The notes under the pieces are model-generated. The model did not search any database. It saw only the letters and a list, made by a program, of their open reading frames with translations, and was not told the DNA's origin. The translations under genes were made by a program, and so were the position numbers. Positions 29,432 to 39,664 of a stretch of DNA of 64,000 bases are shown here, one piece after another. Positions within the stretch are counted from its first letter, which is position 1; the number at the start of each line of letters is the position of its first letter. The stretch is taken from the NCBI RefSeq assembly GCF_005938675.2, contig NZ_VCCH02000009.1, positions 62,001 to 126,000 on the forward strand, given 5' to 3'. This DNA is from Mycobacterium sp. KBS0706. Its GTDB lineage: Bacteria; Pseudomonadota; Alphaproteobacteria; DSM-16000; Inquilinaceae.

Positions 29432-30592
29432 ATGCCACGCCACGCCGCCGTCATCGTCGCCGCCGGAACCGGCGAGCGGTTCGGCGGCTCCCTGCCCAAG
29501 CAGTACCGCCCGCTGGCCGGCAGCTCGGTGCTGCGCCGGTCGGTCGAGGCGTTCCGCGCCACCGGCCGGTTCGACGATATCGTCGTGGTGATCCGCGACG
29601 AGCACCGGGCGCTGTACGACGCCGCCGCGGCCGGCCTCGGCCTGCCCGAGCCGGTGACCGGCGGCGCCACCCGGCAGGACAGCGTCCGCGCCGCGCTGGA
29701 ATGGCTGGCGCCGCGGGCGCCGGATCTCGTGCTGGTGCATGACGCGGCGCGGCCGCTGGTCGACCGAGCGACGATCGATCGCGTGCTCGACGCCCTGGCC
29801 GACGCCGAGGCGGCGATCGCCGCGGTGCCCGTGGTCGACACGATCAAGCGGGCCGAGGGCAAGGTCGAAACTCCCATCGCCGCCGGCACGGTCGACCGCA
29901 GCGGCCTGTGGCAGGCGCAGACGCCGCAGGGCTTCCGTTTCCCGGCCTTGCTGGCTGCCCACCGTGCCGCCGCCGGCGAGGCGCTGACCGACGACGCCGC
30001 AGTGGCCGAGCGCCAGGGCATCGCCGTGCGCCTGGTCGAAGGCCATGTCGACAACTTCAAGATCACCACGGAGGCGGACCTGACCCGCGCGGAACGACTG
30101 CTCGGCGGCGCCGCCGACATCCGGACCGGCACCGGCTTCGACGTGCATCGCCTGATCCCGGGCGACGCCGTCATCCTGTGCGGCCTCCGCATCCCCCACG
30201 GCTTCAAGCTGGAGGGCCATTCCGACGCCGATGTCGGGCTGCACGCTTTGACCGACGCGCTGCTGGGCGCCATCGGCGCCGGCGACATCGGCCAGCACTT
30301 CCCGCCCTCGGATGAGCGCTGGCGCGGCGCCGATTCCGCCGCCTTCCTGGCCCATGCCGGCGAGCTGGTGCGGGCCCGGGGCACCATCCTCAACGTCGAT
30401 GTGACGCTGCTGTGCGAGCGGCCGAAGATCGGCCCGCACCGTACCGCCATGGTGGCGCGGATCGCCGAGATCCTGCAGCTCGACCCGGATCGGGTCAGTG
30501 TCAAGGCGACCACGACCGAGCGGCTGGGCTTCACCGGCCGCGAGGAGGGCATTGCCGCCCAGGCCTCGGCGAGCGTGCGGATCGAGCGCTGA
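29432..30592 (+). CDS. ispDF: Bifunctional IspD/IspF isoprenoid enzyme
   Basis: A 386-residue fusion covering two steps of the methylerythritol phosphate pathway. Residues 1-225 are IspD, 2-C-methyl-D-erythritol 4-phosphate cytidylyltransferase ([18 protein letters not shown] nucleotide loop, VLVHDAARP). Residues about 228-386 are IspF, the 2,4-cyclodiphosphate synthase (GTGFDVHRL zinc ligands, [45 protein letters not shown]). IspD and IspF skip the middle kinase IspE, as usual for alphaproteobacterial fusions. The stop overlaps the pgpA start (TGATG). Confidence 0.97.
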   Translation: MPRHAAVIVAAGTGERFGGSLPKQYRPLAGSSVLRRSVEAFRATGRFDDIVVVIRDEHRALYDAAAAGLGLPEPVTGGATRQDSVRAALEWLAPRAPDLVLVHDAARPLVDRATIDRVLDALADAEAAIAAVPVVDTIKRAEGKVETPIAAGTVDRSGLWQAQTPQGFRFPALLAAHRAAAGEALTDDAAVAERQGIAVRLVEGHVDNFKITTEADLTRAERLLGGAADIRTGTGFDVHRLIPGDAVILCGLRIPHGFKLEGHSDADVGLHALTDALLGAIGAGDIGQHFPPSDERWRGADSAAFLAHAGELVRARGTILNVDVTLLCERPKIGPHRTAMVARIAEILQLDPDRVSVKATTTERLGFTGREEGIAAQASASVRIER

Positions 30593-31080
30593 TGCCGTTC
30601 CGGCCGCTCCCGCCCGGCTGCGCCTTCTGGCAACCCTCCACGCTGCTGGCGACGGTCGGCGGGATCGGGTTGATCCGGGTGGCCTCCGGCACCTGGGGGT
30701 CGCTCGCCGCCCTGCCACTTGCCTGGTTGCTGTGGTGGCTGGGCGGACCGGCGGCGGTAGCGATCGCCGGCGTCGCCATCGGTCTGGTCGGGGTCTGGGC
30801 GGCCGGGGCCGTCTGCCGCGGCGGCGAGCCGGATTCGAGCGCGATCGTGATCGACGAAGTGGCCGGCCAGCTGCTGGCCCTGGCGCCGGTCGCCGGGGTG
30901 CCATGGCTTTACCCCCTCGCCTTCGGCGTGTTCCGGCTGCTCGACATCGCCAAGCCCTGGCCGATCTCCTGGCTCGACCGCGAGCTCGGCGGCGGCTGGG
31001 GCGTGATGATGGACGACATCGCCGCCGGCGCGGTCACCGCCGCGGTCTGCGCGGCGGTGCTGGCGGGAGGGCTGGCATGA
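30592..31080 (+). CDS. pgpA: Phosphatidylglycerophosphatase A
   Basis: A 162-residue inner-membrane enzyme removing phosphate from phosphatidylglycerophosphate to make phosphatidylglycerol. The PgpA signature is clear: GTWGSLAALPL near the N-terminus, IVIDEVAGQLLAL (metal site), and DIAKPWPISWLDRELGGGWGVMMDDIAAG at the C-terminus. Three to four hydrophobic helices. The ATG overlaps the ispDF stop and the TGA overlaps the cinA start (ATGA), so three genes are coupled. Confidence 0.95.
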   Translation: MPFRPLPPGCAFWQPSTLLATVGGIGLIRVASGTWGSLAALPLAWLLWWLGGPAAVAIAGVAIGLVGVWAAGAVCRGGEPDSSAIVIDEVAGQLLALAPVAGVPWLYPLAFGVFRLLDIAKPWPISWLDRELGGGWGVMMDDIAAGAVTAAVCAAVLAGGLA

Positions 31081-31595
31081 TCGACGATGCGGATCTCGCC
31101 TTGGCGACGCAGGTGTTGGAGGCCTGCCGGGCCCAGGGGCTGATGCTGGCGACGGCGGAGAGCTGCACCGGCGGGCTGGTGGCGGCGGCGCTGACCGCGA
31201 TCGCCGGTTCCTCCGACGTGGTCGAGCGCGGCTTCGTCACCTATTCCAACGCGGCGAAGGCCGAGCTGCTCGGCGTGCCCGAGCCGCTGATCGCCGACAA
31301 GGGCGCGGTCAGCGCCGAGGTCGCGGCGGCGATGGCCGAAGGGGCGGTGGCCCGCGCCCGCGTCGGCCTGGCGGTCTCGATCACCGGCATCGCCGGGCCG
31401 GGCGGCGCCACTCCGGGCAAGCCGGTCGGGCTGGTGCATTTCGGCCTCTCCCGCCAGGGCGCCCCGACGCGCACGGAGCAGCGCGTCTTCGCCGGCGACC
31501 GGACCGCGGTCCGGGCCCAGGCGCTACGGCTGGCGCTGGACCTGCTGCTGGCCGGCGCGCAAGCTGCGAAAACCGCATCCCCCCACGCCGGCTGA
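31077..31595 (+). CDS. cinA: CinA C-terminal domain protein (nicotinamide-nucleotide amidase)
   Basis: A 172-residue stand-alone CinA C-terminal domain (PncC type), which deamidates nicotinamide mononucleotide in NAD recycling. Motifs: TAESCTGGLVAAALTAIAGSS, GFVTYSNAAKAELLGV, SITGIAGPGGATPGKPVGLV. The last 15 codons and stop lie inside a 53-bp sequence duplicated at 32188-32240, so the present C-terminus (AQAAKTASPHAG) may have been supplied or preserved by the cassette that follows. Confidence 0.94.
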   Translation: MIDDADLALATQVLEACRAQGLMLATAESCTGGLVAAALTAIAGSSDVVERGFVTYSNAAKAELLGVPEPLIADKGAVSAEVAAAMAEGAVARARVGLAVSITGIAGPGGATPGKPVGLVHFGLSRQGAPTRTEQRVFAGDRTAVRAQALRLALDLLLAGAQAAKTASPHAG

Positions 31596-31604
31596 CGCGG
31601 GTTG
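31552..31604. repeat. 53-bp direct repeat, left copy (cassette boundary)
   Basis: These 53 bases are identical to 32188-32240. This copy covers the 3' end and stop codon of cinA. The two copies bound a 583-base segment (31605-32187) containing the Phd-type antitoxin gene and a palindromic repeat. Confidence 0.92.
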
Positions 31605-31717
31605 AGAGCCACTGGTTCCTGAACTCGAGCGGAATGAACTGAAGTCGGATCACGCTGGGGTGTCCAGCGTCTCGGCGCTGCCTTTCCCGCATGCGGGACT
31701 TTTTCGGCACACCGCCC

Positions 31718-31800
31718 CATCCCTTTGCCGTCATTCCCGCGAAAGCGGGAATCTCTGTCCGGTCAGAGCGTTGCGAGATCCCCGCTTTCGCGGGGATGAC
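31718..31800. repeat. Dispersed palindromic repeat, family A, double copy
   Basis: The left arm 31718-31755 is identical to 7540-7577. An inverted second arm (31775-31800) matches the left arm's 31730-31755 at 24 of 26 positions around a 19-base centre, forming a paired REP-like structure. It sits in the 309 bases between cinA and the antitoxin gene; nothing else there looks coding. A CCCG-CATG-CGGG hairpin followed by five Ts (31686-31704) may end the cinA transcript. Confidence 0.85.
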
Positions 31801-31860
31801 GGATCGGGGGAGTTCGAAAAGGCCTCGCAAGCCGCATCTCCGCTCCTGAAATTCCCAGCA

Positions 31861-31888
31861 ATGCTGCCTTTGCTGTATTTTGCAGCAT
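31861..31888 (+). promoter_or_regulatory. Inverted repeat, candidate antitoxin operator
   Basis: ATGCTGC (31861-31867) and GCAGCAT (31882-31888) form an inverted repeat, with a nested TGCTG/CAGCA pair, ending 16 bases before the antitoxin ATG. Phd/YefM proteins normally repress their own promoters at such palindromes, so this is a likely autoregulatory site (inference). Confidence 0.5.
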
Positions 31889-31904
31889 CACAGGAGATCG
31901 CTGC

Positions 31905-32186
31905 ATGTCGTCATACTCCACCAGTGACCTGTCGCGCAGGTCAGGCGACGTCATCGCCGAAGCCCTGCGGCACCCGGTCACGATCACCCAGCGGAACAAG
32001 CCCCGGCTGGTCCTCATGGCGATCGAGGATTTCGAGCGCCTGAGCCATCGGGCTGAAGACCCGCGCAACGCCTACGTCTCGGGCGAGGAACCCGCCGAGG
32101 TCCGTGCGGAGCTTCTTGCCGCCTTGGATGACATCGTCAACGGCAAGCTGGCCAGGGCCTCTGCCGCCGTCGATCGTCGGGACTGA
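31905..32186 (+). CDS. Phd/YefM-type antitoxin without a visible toxin partner
   Basis: A 93-residue protein. The N-terminal DNA-binding part shows the Phd pattern (SDLSRRSGDVIAEALRHPVTITQRNKPRLVLMAIEDFERL) that normally neutralises a RelE- or Doc-type toxin encoded just downstream. Here the stop is followed after one base by the 53-bp repeat and then an unrelated hydrolase, so no toxin gene is present. AGGAG lies upstream of the ATG. It may be a toxin-less remnant, a solitary regulator, or an anti-addiction copy acting on a toxin elsewhere. Confidence 0.85.
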   Translation: MSSYSTSDLSRRSGDVIAEALRHPVTITQRNKPRLVLMAIEDFERLSHRAEDPRNAYVSGEEPAEVRAELLAALDDIVNGKLARASAAVDRRD

Positions 32187-32187
32187 T

Positions 32188-32240
32188 CCGGCGCGCAAGC
32201 TGCGAAAACCGCATCCCCCCACGCCGGCTGACGCGGGTTG
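32188..32240. repeat. 53-bp direct repeat, right copy (cassette boundary)
   Basis: Identical to 31552-31604, starting one base after the antitoxin stop. It repeats the 3' end of cinA, including the TGA, without the rest of the gene. Removing one copy and the intervening DNA would leave cinA ending about 62 bases before the hydrolase start. Confidence 0.92.
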
Positions 32241-32293
32241 CCGGGCGGCGGAGCGCACCGCATCATGGCCGGCGAGACTCACACGAAAGTATC

Positions 32294-33826
32294 GTGCCAG
32301 TGCGCCTGTCCCCGGCCTCGAATCTCTGGCCCCTTCTCGCCTTCGGCGCCCTGATCCTGCTCGCTTTTCCGGCTGCCGCGGCCCCCGGCTTCGAGAGCGC
32401 GCGCTGCGTCTTCGCCGTGCCGCGCGGCGAGCGGGCGACCTGCGGCTTCGTCGCCGTGCCGGCGCATCGCGAGGGCGAGCGCGGCCGCAACCTCCGCCTC
32501 TATGTCGCGGTGCTGCACAGCCAGGCCCCGTCGCCGCTGCCGGACCCGGTGATCTTCCTCAATGGCGGCCCCGGCGACGCCGCCTTCGGCGACGATGCCG
32601 ACACCTGGTGGCAGATCAGTCGGCCGATCCGCCAGGCGCGGGACTTCATCGTCTTCGACCAGCGCGGCGTCGGCCAGTCGCGGCCCAGCCTGGACTGCCC
32701 GGAGCTGGACCGCATCTCCGAGCGGAACTGGAAGCCCGGGATGGGCAGGGCCGAGGTGCTGGCGCTGGAGCGGCCGGCGGCGGTGCGCTGCCACGACCGC
32801 CTGACCCGGTCCGGCATCGACCTGTCGGCCTACACCAGCGCCGAGGCCGCGGCCGATGTCGACGACATCGCCGCCGCGCTGAACTACGAGAGCTACAACC
32901 TGATCGGCGTATCCTACGGCACCCGGGTGGCGCTGGCGGTGATGCGCGACTTCCCCGACCGGGTGCGCAGCGCGGTGCTGGACAGCGTCTATCCGCCGGG
33001 GATCTTCGACCTCGACACCCAGCCGGCGTTGATCGCCCGCGTGTTCCGCCGGCTGTTCGGCGAATGCAAGTCCAGCCCCGATTGCGACACCGCGTATCCG
33101 CTGCTGGAGGCCCGCTTCGATGGCATGCTGGCGCAGCTGCGGTCCCAACCGGAAACCATCCGCCAGGGCCGACGGAGTATCCGGGTCGATGACGGCATCG
33201 TGCTCGACGCGCTCTACGCCACCTTCTACGACCCGACGGTGCTGCCCGACCTGCCGGAGCTGATCGACAAGGTGGCGCGCGGCGACCTGAGCGCCCTCGC
33301 CCCCTGGATCGGCCCGGTGTTCAGCGGCGGGCCGAACCGCTCCGACGGGCTGGCGCTGAGCGTCGCCTGCAGCGAGAGCTGGCCCTTCGCCACCCGCGAC
33401 GCGCTGGCGGCGTCGGTCGCGGCCTCAGAGCCCTATGGCGGCGACGCCGCCTATGCGCTGGAGTGGCAGGTCTGCGATTCCTGGCATGTGCCGCCGATCT
33501 CGGCGGTGGATGCGGTGGCCGTGTCGAGCACCATTCCGACCCTGCTGCTGACCGGCAGCTTCGACCCGATCACCCCGCCGGAATACGCCTATATCGCAGC
33601 GCGGACCCTGACCAACGGCCGGGTGGTCGAGTTCCGGGCCGGCAGCCATTCGATCCTGACCACCGAGTCCTGCGCCCCGGAGCTGGTGGCCCGCTTCATC
33701 GACATGCCGGCGGCGCCGCTCGACGCACTCTGCGACGACCGCACCCTGGCGCCGCGCTTCACCACGGCCGGCCTGTCGGATCAGCCCTCGGCCGCTTCCG
33801 CGGCCACCGAGGCGCGATCGCCGTAG
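32294..33826 (+). CDS. Secreted alpha/beta hydrolase, tripeptidyl-aminopeptidase-like
   Basis: A 510-residue serine hydrolase. GTG 32294 opens a signal peptide (LWPLLAFGALILLAFPAAAA). Fold landmarks: oxyanion loop FLNGGPGDA, FDQRGVGQS, nucleophile GVSYGTR (Ser within GxSxG), the acid in LLTGSFDPITPPE, and the His in GSHSILTTESC. The C-terminal TAP-like domain and the two-part layout match secreted proline-iminopeptidase/tripeptidyl aminopeptidase relatives. Probably periplasmic and involved in peptide breakdown. Its 3' end overlaps convergent ratA by 46 bases. Confidence 0.9.
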   Translation: MPVRLSPASNLWPLLAFGALILLAFPAAAAPGFESARCVFAVPRGERATCGFVAVPAHREGERGRNLRLYVAVLHSQAPSPLPDPVIFLNGGPGDAAFGDDADTWWQISRPIRQARDFIVFDQRGVGQSRPSLDCPELDRISERNWKPGMGRAEVLALERPAAVRCHDRLTRSGIDLSAYTSAEAAADVDDIAAALNYESYNLIGVSYGTRVALAVMRDFPDRVRSAVLDSVYPPGIFDLDTQPALIARVFRRLFGECKSSPDCDTAYPLLEARFDGMLAQLRSQPETIRQGRRSIRVDDGIVLDALYATFYDPTVLPDLPELIDKVARGDLSALAPWIGPVFSGGPNRSDGLALSVACSESWPFATRDALAASVAASEPYGGDAAYALEWQVCDSWHVPPISAVDAVAVSSTIPTLLLTGSFDPITPPEYAYIAARTLTNGRVVEFRAGSHSILTTESCAPELVARFIDMPAAPLDALCDDRTLAPRFTTAGLSDQPSAASAATEARSP

Positions 33827-34245
33827 AGCGCCCGGGCCCGCGTCTCGAAGGCGGCGACCATGCGGCGGAAGGCCTCGTGGAACACCGCCCCGATCAGGGT
33901 CTGCAGCACCCGCGAGCGGAATTCGAAATCGACATGGAAGTCGATCTCGCAGCCATTCGGATGCGGCACGAAGCGCCAGCAATTGGTCAGCCGCTTCATC
34001 GGCCCGTCGACATAGGCGACGTCGATCTGGCGGCCGGGAGTCAGGGTGACCCGGCTGGTGTAGCGCTCGCGGATCATCTTGAAGCCGATGACAAGATCGG
34101 CTGTCAGCACATTGCCCTCGCGCTTGCGGATGCGCGCGGCCAGGCACCAGGGCAGGAAGCTCGGATAGGCCTCGATATCCGCCACCAGCTCGTAGAGCTG
34201 CTGCGGGGTGAAGGGCAGGACGCGACGTTCAGTGTGTGTCGGCAT
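33781..34245 (-). CDS. ratA: RatA/COQ10-like START-domain protein
   Basis: A 154-residue helix-grip (START/polyketide cyclase) protein of the RatA/Coq10 family (FTPQQLYELVADIEAYPSFLPWC, ERYTSRVTL, FHVDFEFRSRVLQTLIGAVFHEAFRRMVAAFE). Homologues bind ubiquinone; E. coli RatA was reported to affect ribosome association. It is encoded just after lipA, the usual alphaproteobacterial order, so a role in respiration is favoured over a toxin role. The 3' end is antisense to the hydrolase gene. Confidence 0.9.
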   Translation of the reverse strand: MPTHTERRVLPFTPQQLYELVADIEAYPSFLPWCLAARIRKREGNVLTADLVIGFKMIRERYTSRVTLTPGRQIDVAYVDGPMKRLTNCWRFVPHPNGCEIDFHVDFEFRSRVLQTLIGAVFHEAFRRMVAAFETRARALYGDRASVAAEAAEG

Positions 34246-34311
34246 GATGGATCCGCGGGACGGCTCGACGACCTAGATTAGACCGTCGGCGGCGTCCCGC
34301 CAGTGCGACCT

Positions 34312-35295
34312 TCAGGCGCCCTGCGCCAGCGCGACAAGGTCGATCGATCCGGACGCGGCCGCCAGCTTGGCCAGGCGGGCGGCCTTCAGCTTCTCGAAAT
34401 CGGCGCCGGCGTGATAGGAGGACCGGGTCAGCGGCGAGGCCGAGATCATCAGGAAGCCCTTGGCCCGGCCGATCTTCTCGTGGCTCTGGAATTCCTCCGG
34501 GGTCACGAACCGGTCGAGCTTCGCGTGCTTCGGCGTTGGCTGCAGGTACTGGCCGATGGTCATGAAGTCGACATCGGCGGCGCGCAGGTCGTCCATCACC
34601 TGCCCGACCTCCTCCGCCGTCTCCCCCAGCCCGACCATGATGCCGGATTTGGTGAAGATAGTCGGGTCCAGCTCCTTCACCCGCGACAGCAGCTGCAGCG
34701 AGGTGAAATAGCGGGCGCCGGGCCGGATCGAGGGGTACAGCCGGGGCGCGGTCTCGAGGTTGTGGTTGAAGACATCCGGTCGCGCTTCGACAACGATCTC
34801 AACAGCTCCCGGCTTGTTCTTGAAGTCGGGAGTGAGGATTTCGATGGTTGTGTCCGGCGTCGCGGCGCGGACCGCGCGGATGGTCTCGGCGAAATGCCGG
34901 GCCCCGCCGTCGTCCAGGTCGTCGCGATCGACCGAGGTGATGACGATGTGGCTCAGCCCCAGCCGGCCGGCGGCCTCGGCGACGTGCTGCGGCTCATGCG
35001 GGTCGAGCTGGTCGGGCCGGCCGGTGGCGATGTTGCAGAAGGCGCAGGCGCGGGTGCAGACCGAGCCCAGGATCATCACCGTGGCATGACCCTTGGCCCA
35101 GCACTCCCCGATATTGGGGCAGGCCGCCTCCTCGCACACCGTGTTCAGCTTGAGGTCCCGCATCAGCTTGCGGGTCTGGTTGTACTCGGCCGAGACCGGA
35201 GCCTTGACCCGGATCCAGGCCGGCTTGCGCTGGATCGGGTTGTCCGGCCGGTTGGCCTTTTCGGGGTGGCGGAGATGGGGCTCGACAGCGGACAT
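34312..35295 (-). CDS. lipA: Lipoyl synthase
   Basis: A 327-residue radical SAM enzyme inserting two sulfurs into octanoyl-protein to make lipoate for the neighbouring dehydrogenase. The radical SAM cluster motif is [10 protein letters not shown]; the auxiliary cluster Cys set is [12 protein letters not shown]; the C-terminal Ser motif is [13 protein letters not shown] 35295 ([19 protein letters not shown]) is chosen, with AGGA six bases upstream, over an open frame reaching 35385. Confidence 0.97.
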   Translation of the reverse strand: MSAVEPHLRHPEKANRPDNPIQRKPAWIRVKAPVSAEYNQTRKLMRDLKLNTVCEEAACPNIGECWAKGHATVMILGSVCTRACAFCNIATGRPDQLDPHEPQHVAEAAGRLGLSHIVITSVDRDDLDDGGARHFAETIRAVRAATPDTTIEILTPDFKNKPGAVEIVVEARPDVFNHNLETAPRLYPSIRPGARYFTSLQLLSRVKELDPTIFTKSGIMVGLGETAEEVGQVMDDLRAADVDFMTIGQYLQPTPKHAKLDRFVTPEEFQSHEKIGRAKGFLMISASPLTRSSYHAGADFEKLKAARLAKLAAASGSIDLVALAQGA

Positions 35296-35381
35296 GGTCC
35301 GTCCTTGCTGGGTTGCGGCCTGGCTCGGCGACGTTCCTTCAGAGATTGGAGGAACCCCGCCGGAAGCCAAGCTCACTTTGC

Positions 35382-36779
35382 TCAATAGTGGATTGCGCGG
35401 CCGTAGGCGTCCAGGACGCTCTCATGCATCATCTCGCTCAACGTCGGATGCGCGAAGATGGTGTGCATCAGCTCCGCTTCCGTCAGCTCGCCGGTCTTGG
35501 CGACGACATAGCCCTGGATCAGCTCGGTCACCTCGGCCCCGACCATGTGGGCGCCCAGGAGCTCGCCGGTCTTGGCGTCGAACACGGTCTTGACCATGCC
35601 CTCCGGCTCGCCCATCGCGATCGCCTTGCCGTTGCCGATATAGGGGAAGCGGCCGACTTTGACCTCGTAGCCCGCCGCCTTGGCCTTGGCCTCGGTCAGT
35701 CCGACCGACGCCACCTGCGGCGTGCAGTACGTGCAGCCGGGGATGTTGCCCACATCCATCGGGTGCGGATGCTGGCCGGCGATCTTCTCGACGCAGATCA
35801 CGCCCTCATGGCTGGCCTTGTGCGCCAGCCAGGGCGCGCCGGCGACGTCGCCGATGGCGTAGACGCCCGGCTCGTCGGTCTCGAGATACTTGCCGACCAC
35901 GATGTGGCCGCGGTCGACCTTCACCTTGGTGTTCTCCAGGCCGATATTCTCGACATTGCCGTCGATGCCGATCGCCAGGATCACCCGGTCGACGGTGATC
36001 TTCTCGGTCTTGCCGCCGACCTCGACGGTGGCGGTGACGCTGTCGGCGCCCTTCTCCAGCTTCTGGGTCTTGGCGCCGACCAGGATGCGCATGCCCTGCT
36101 TCTCGAACTGCTTCTTGGCGAAGGCCGAGATCTCCTCGTCCTCCACCGGCAGCACGCGGTCGAGCATCTCGACCACGGTCACCTCGGCGCCCATGTTGCG
36201 GTAGAAGCTGGCGAATTCGATGCCGATGGCGCCCGAGCCGATGACCAGCAGCGACTTCGGCATGGTCGGCGGGACCATCGCCTCCTTGTAGCTCCAGATC
36301 AGCTTGCCGTCGGCCTCCAGCCCCGGCAGGTTCCGGGCCCGCGCGCCGGTGGCGATGATGATGTGCTTGGCCGCCAGCGTCTCCTTGCCGCCGGCCTTCA
36401 GCGCCACCTCGACCTTGCCGCCGCCGAGCAGCTTCGCGGTGCCGTCGAACACCGGCACCTTGTTCTTCTTCAGCAGGTGCTTGACGCCGCCCGACAGCTG
36501 CGCGGCCACCTTGCGCGACCGATCAACCACTTTCTTAAGATCGAAGCTGATGTCCTTGGCTGAAAAGCCATATTGGTCGAGATGCTTCAGCAGATGCGAG
36601 ATCTCGGACGAGCGCAGCAGCGCCTTGGTCGGGATGCAGCCCCAGTTCAGGCAGATGCCGCCCAGATGCTCGCGCTCGACCAGCGCGGTCTTCAGCCCCA
36701 ACTGGGCGGCACGGATCGCGGCGACATAGCCGCCCGGGCCGCCGCCGATCACCAGGACGTCGAAGCTGGTCTCAGCCAC
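35382..36779 (-). CDS. lpd: Dihydrolipoyl dehydrogenase (E3)
   Basis: A 465-residue flavoprotein reoxidising the lipoyl arms of pyruvate dehydrogenase with NAD. FAD fold [18 protein letters not shown], redox disulfide [19 protein letters not shown] fold [19 protein letters not shown], and the C-terminal active-site His-Glu pair in HPTLSE. It follows pdhC by 90 bases on the same strand and is followed by lipA 86 bases on. Confidence 0.97.
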   Translation of the reverse strand: MAETSFDVLVIGGGPGGYVAAIRAAQLGLKTALVEREHLGGICLNWGCIPTKALLRSSEISHLLKHLDQYGFSAKDISFDLKKVVDRSRKVAAQLSGGVKHLLKKNKVPVFDGTAKLLGGGKVEVALKAGGKETLAAKHIIIATGARARNLPGLEADGKLIWSYKEAMVPPTMPKSLLVIGSGAIGIEFASFYRNMGAEVTVVEMLDRVLPVEDEEISAFAKKQFEKQGMRILVGAKTQKLEKGADSVTATVEVGGKTEKITVDRVILAIGIDGNVENIGLENTKVKVDRGHIVVGKYLETDEPGVYAIGDVAGAPWLAHKASHEGVICVEKIAGQHPHPMDVGNIPGCTYCTPQVASVGLTEAKAKAAGYEVKVGRFPYIGNGKAIAMGEPEGMVKTVFDAKTGELLGAHMVGAEVTELIQGYVVAKTGELTEAELMHTIFAHPTLSEMMHESVLDAYGRAIHY

Positions 36780-36869
36780 TGTCGTGTCTCCTTGCTGCCC
36801 CCCGCATCCCGGCGGAGGCTGTCGCGGGTCGCCGGTCGGGGGCCGGGACGGACCCGGCCCCGATCCCGG

Positions 36870-38198
36870 TCAGAGCATCATGCTGAGCGGGGCTTCCACC
36901 AGCGCCCGGAAGGCGGCCAGGTACTCGGCCCCGACCGCGCCGTCGACCGCGCGGTGGTCGACCGACAGCGTGCAGCTCATCACCGTGGCGATGGCCAGCG
37001 CGCCGTCCTTGACCACCGGCCGCTGGGTGCCGGCGCCGACCGCCAGGATGCAGGATTGCGGCGGGTTGATGATCGCCGCGAAATCCTTGACTCCGAACAT
37101 GCCGAGATTGGAGATCGAGAAGGTGCCGCCCTGGTACTCCTCGGGCTTCAGCTTGCCGTCGCGGGCGCGCGCCGCCAGGTCCTTCATCTCGCCCGAGATC
37201 GTGCCCAGACCCTTGCGGTCGGCGTCCTTGATGATCGGGGTGATCAGGCCGCCCGGCGTCGCCACCGCGACCGAGACGTCGACCCGCTCGTACTGGATCA
37301 TCGCCTCGTCGGTCCAGGAGGCGTTGGCCGCCGGGACCTTGCGCAGCGCCAGCGCCGCCGCCTTGATGATCAGGTCGTTGACCGACAGCTTGACGTCGCC
37401 GCGGTCGTTCAGCTCCTTGCGGAGCTTCAGGAGCGCGTCGAGCTCGATGTCGACCGTCAGGTAGAAATGCGGGACGGACTGCTTCGACTCCAGGAGCCGG
37501 CGCGCCACCGTCTTGCGCATGTTGCTGTGCTTCTGCTCGCTGTACGGGATGCCGAAGGCATCGGCGAGCTGCTTGGCGTTCGGGCCACCGGCGGCCGCCG
37601 GCTTCGCAGCCGGGGCGGCAGCGGCAGCGGCGGGCTTCGCCGCCTCGGGCGCCGCAGCGGCCGGCTTGGCCGCGGGGGCACCGCCCGCCAGCGCCGCGTC
37701 GATATCCGCCTTGACGATGCGGCCATGCGGGCCGCTGCCCTTCAGCGCGGCCAGGTCGACGCCGGCCTGCTGCGCCATGCGGCGGGCCAGCGGGCTGGCG
37801 AAGACGCGGCCGTCGTCATGGCCGTTGGTCGCCGGCTTGGCGGTCGGAGCCGGCTGCGCCGCCGGGGCTTCGGCCTTGGCTTCCGCCTTGGGCTCTGCGG
37901 CCGGAGCCTCGGCTTTCGGCGCGGGCGCGCCGCCCTTCAGCGCGCCGGCATCCTCGCCCTCCTCCAGCAGGATGGCGATGACCTCGTTGACCGGCACGTT
38001 CTCGGTGCCCTCGGCGACCAGGATCTTGCCCATGGTGCCTTCGTCGACCGCCTCGACCTCCATGGTCGCCTTGTCGGTCTCGATCTCGGCGATCACGTCG
38101 CCGGACTTGACCTTGTCGCCTTCCTTCTTGTGCCAGGTGGCGAGCGTGCCCTCGGTCATCGTCGGCGACAGCGCCGGCATCAGAATGTTGATCGTCAT
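36870..38198 (-). CDS. pdhC: Pyruvate dehydrogenase E2 (dihydrolipoamide acetyltransferase)
   Basis: A 442-residue core subunit. One lipoyl domain (residues 1-80, lipoyl Lys in [17 protein letters not shown]), an Ala/Pro/Glu/Lys-rich linker, the peripheral subunit-binding domain (FASPLARRMAQQAGVDLAALKG), a second Ala/Pro linker, and the acyltransferase domain ending with the catalytic SVDHRAVDGA. The lipoyl coding DNA is nearly identical to that at the start of pdhB. Confidence 0.97.
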   Translation of the reverse strand: MTINILMPALSPTMTEGTLATWHKKEGDKVKSGDVIAEIETDKATMEVEAVDEGTMGKILVAEGTENVPVNEVIAILLEEGEDAGALKGGAPAPKAEAPAAEPKAEAKAEAPAAQPAPTAKPATNGHDDGRVFASPLARRMAQQAGVDLAALKGSGPHGRIVKADIDAALAGGAPAAKPAAAAPEAAKPAAAAAAPAAKPAAAGGPNAKQLADAFGIPYSEQKHSNMRKTVARRLLESKQSVPHFYLTVDIELDALLKLRKELNDRGDVKLSVNDLIIKAAALALRKVPAANASWTDEAMIQYERVDVSVAVATPGGLITPIIKDADRKGLGTISGEMKDLAARARDGKLKPEEYQGGTFSISNLGMFGVKDFAAIINPPQSCILAVGAGTQRPVVKDGALAIATVMSCTLSVDHRAVDGAVGAEYLAAFRALVEAPLSMML

Positions 38199-38220
38199 CG
38201 ATCCCTCCCCTGTCCGGCGC

Positions 38221-39606
<1,386 letters not shown>

Positions 39607-39664
39607 TGGGGAATTCTCCGGCAGCCGGCGGCGCCCGTCGCGGCGCCCGCCGGGGCGTGATGAC

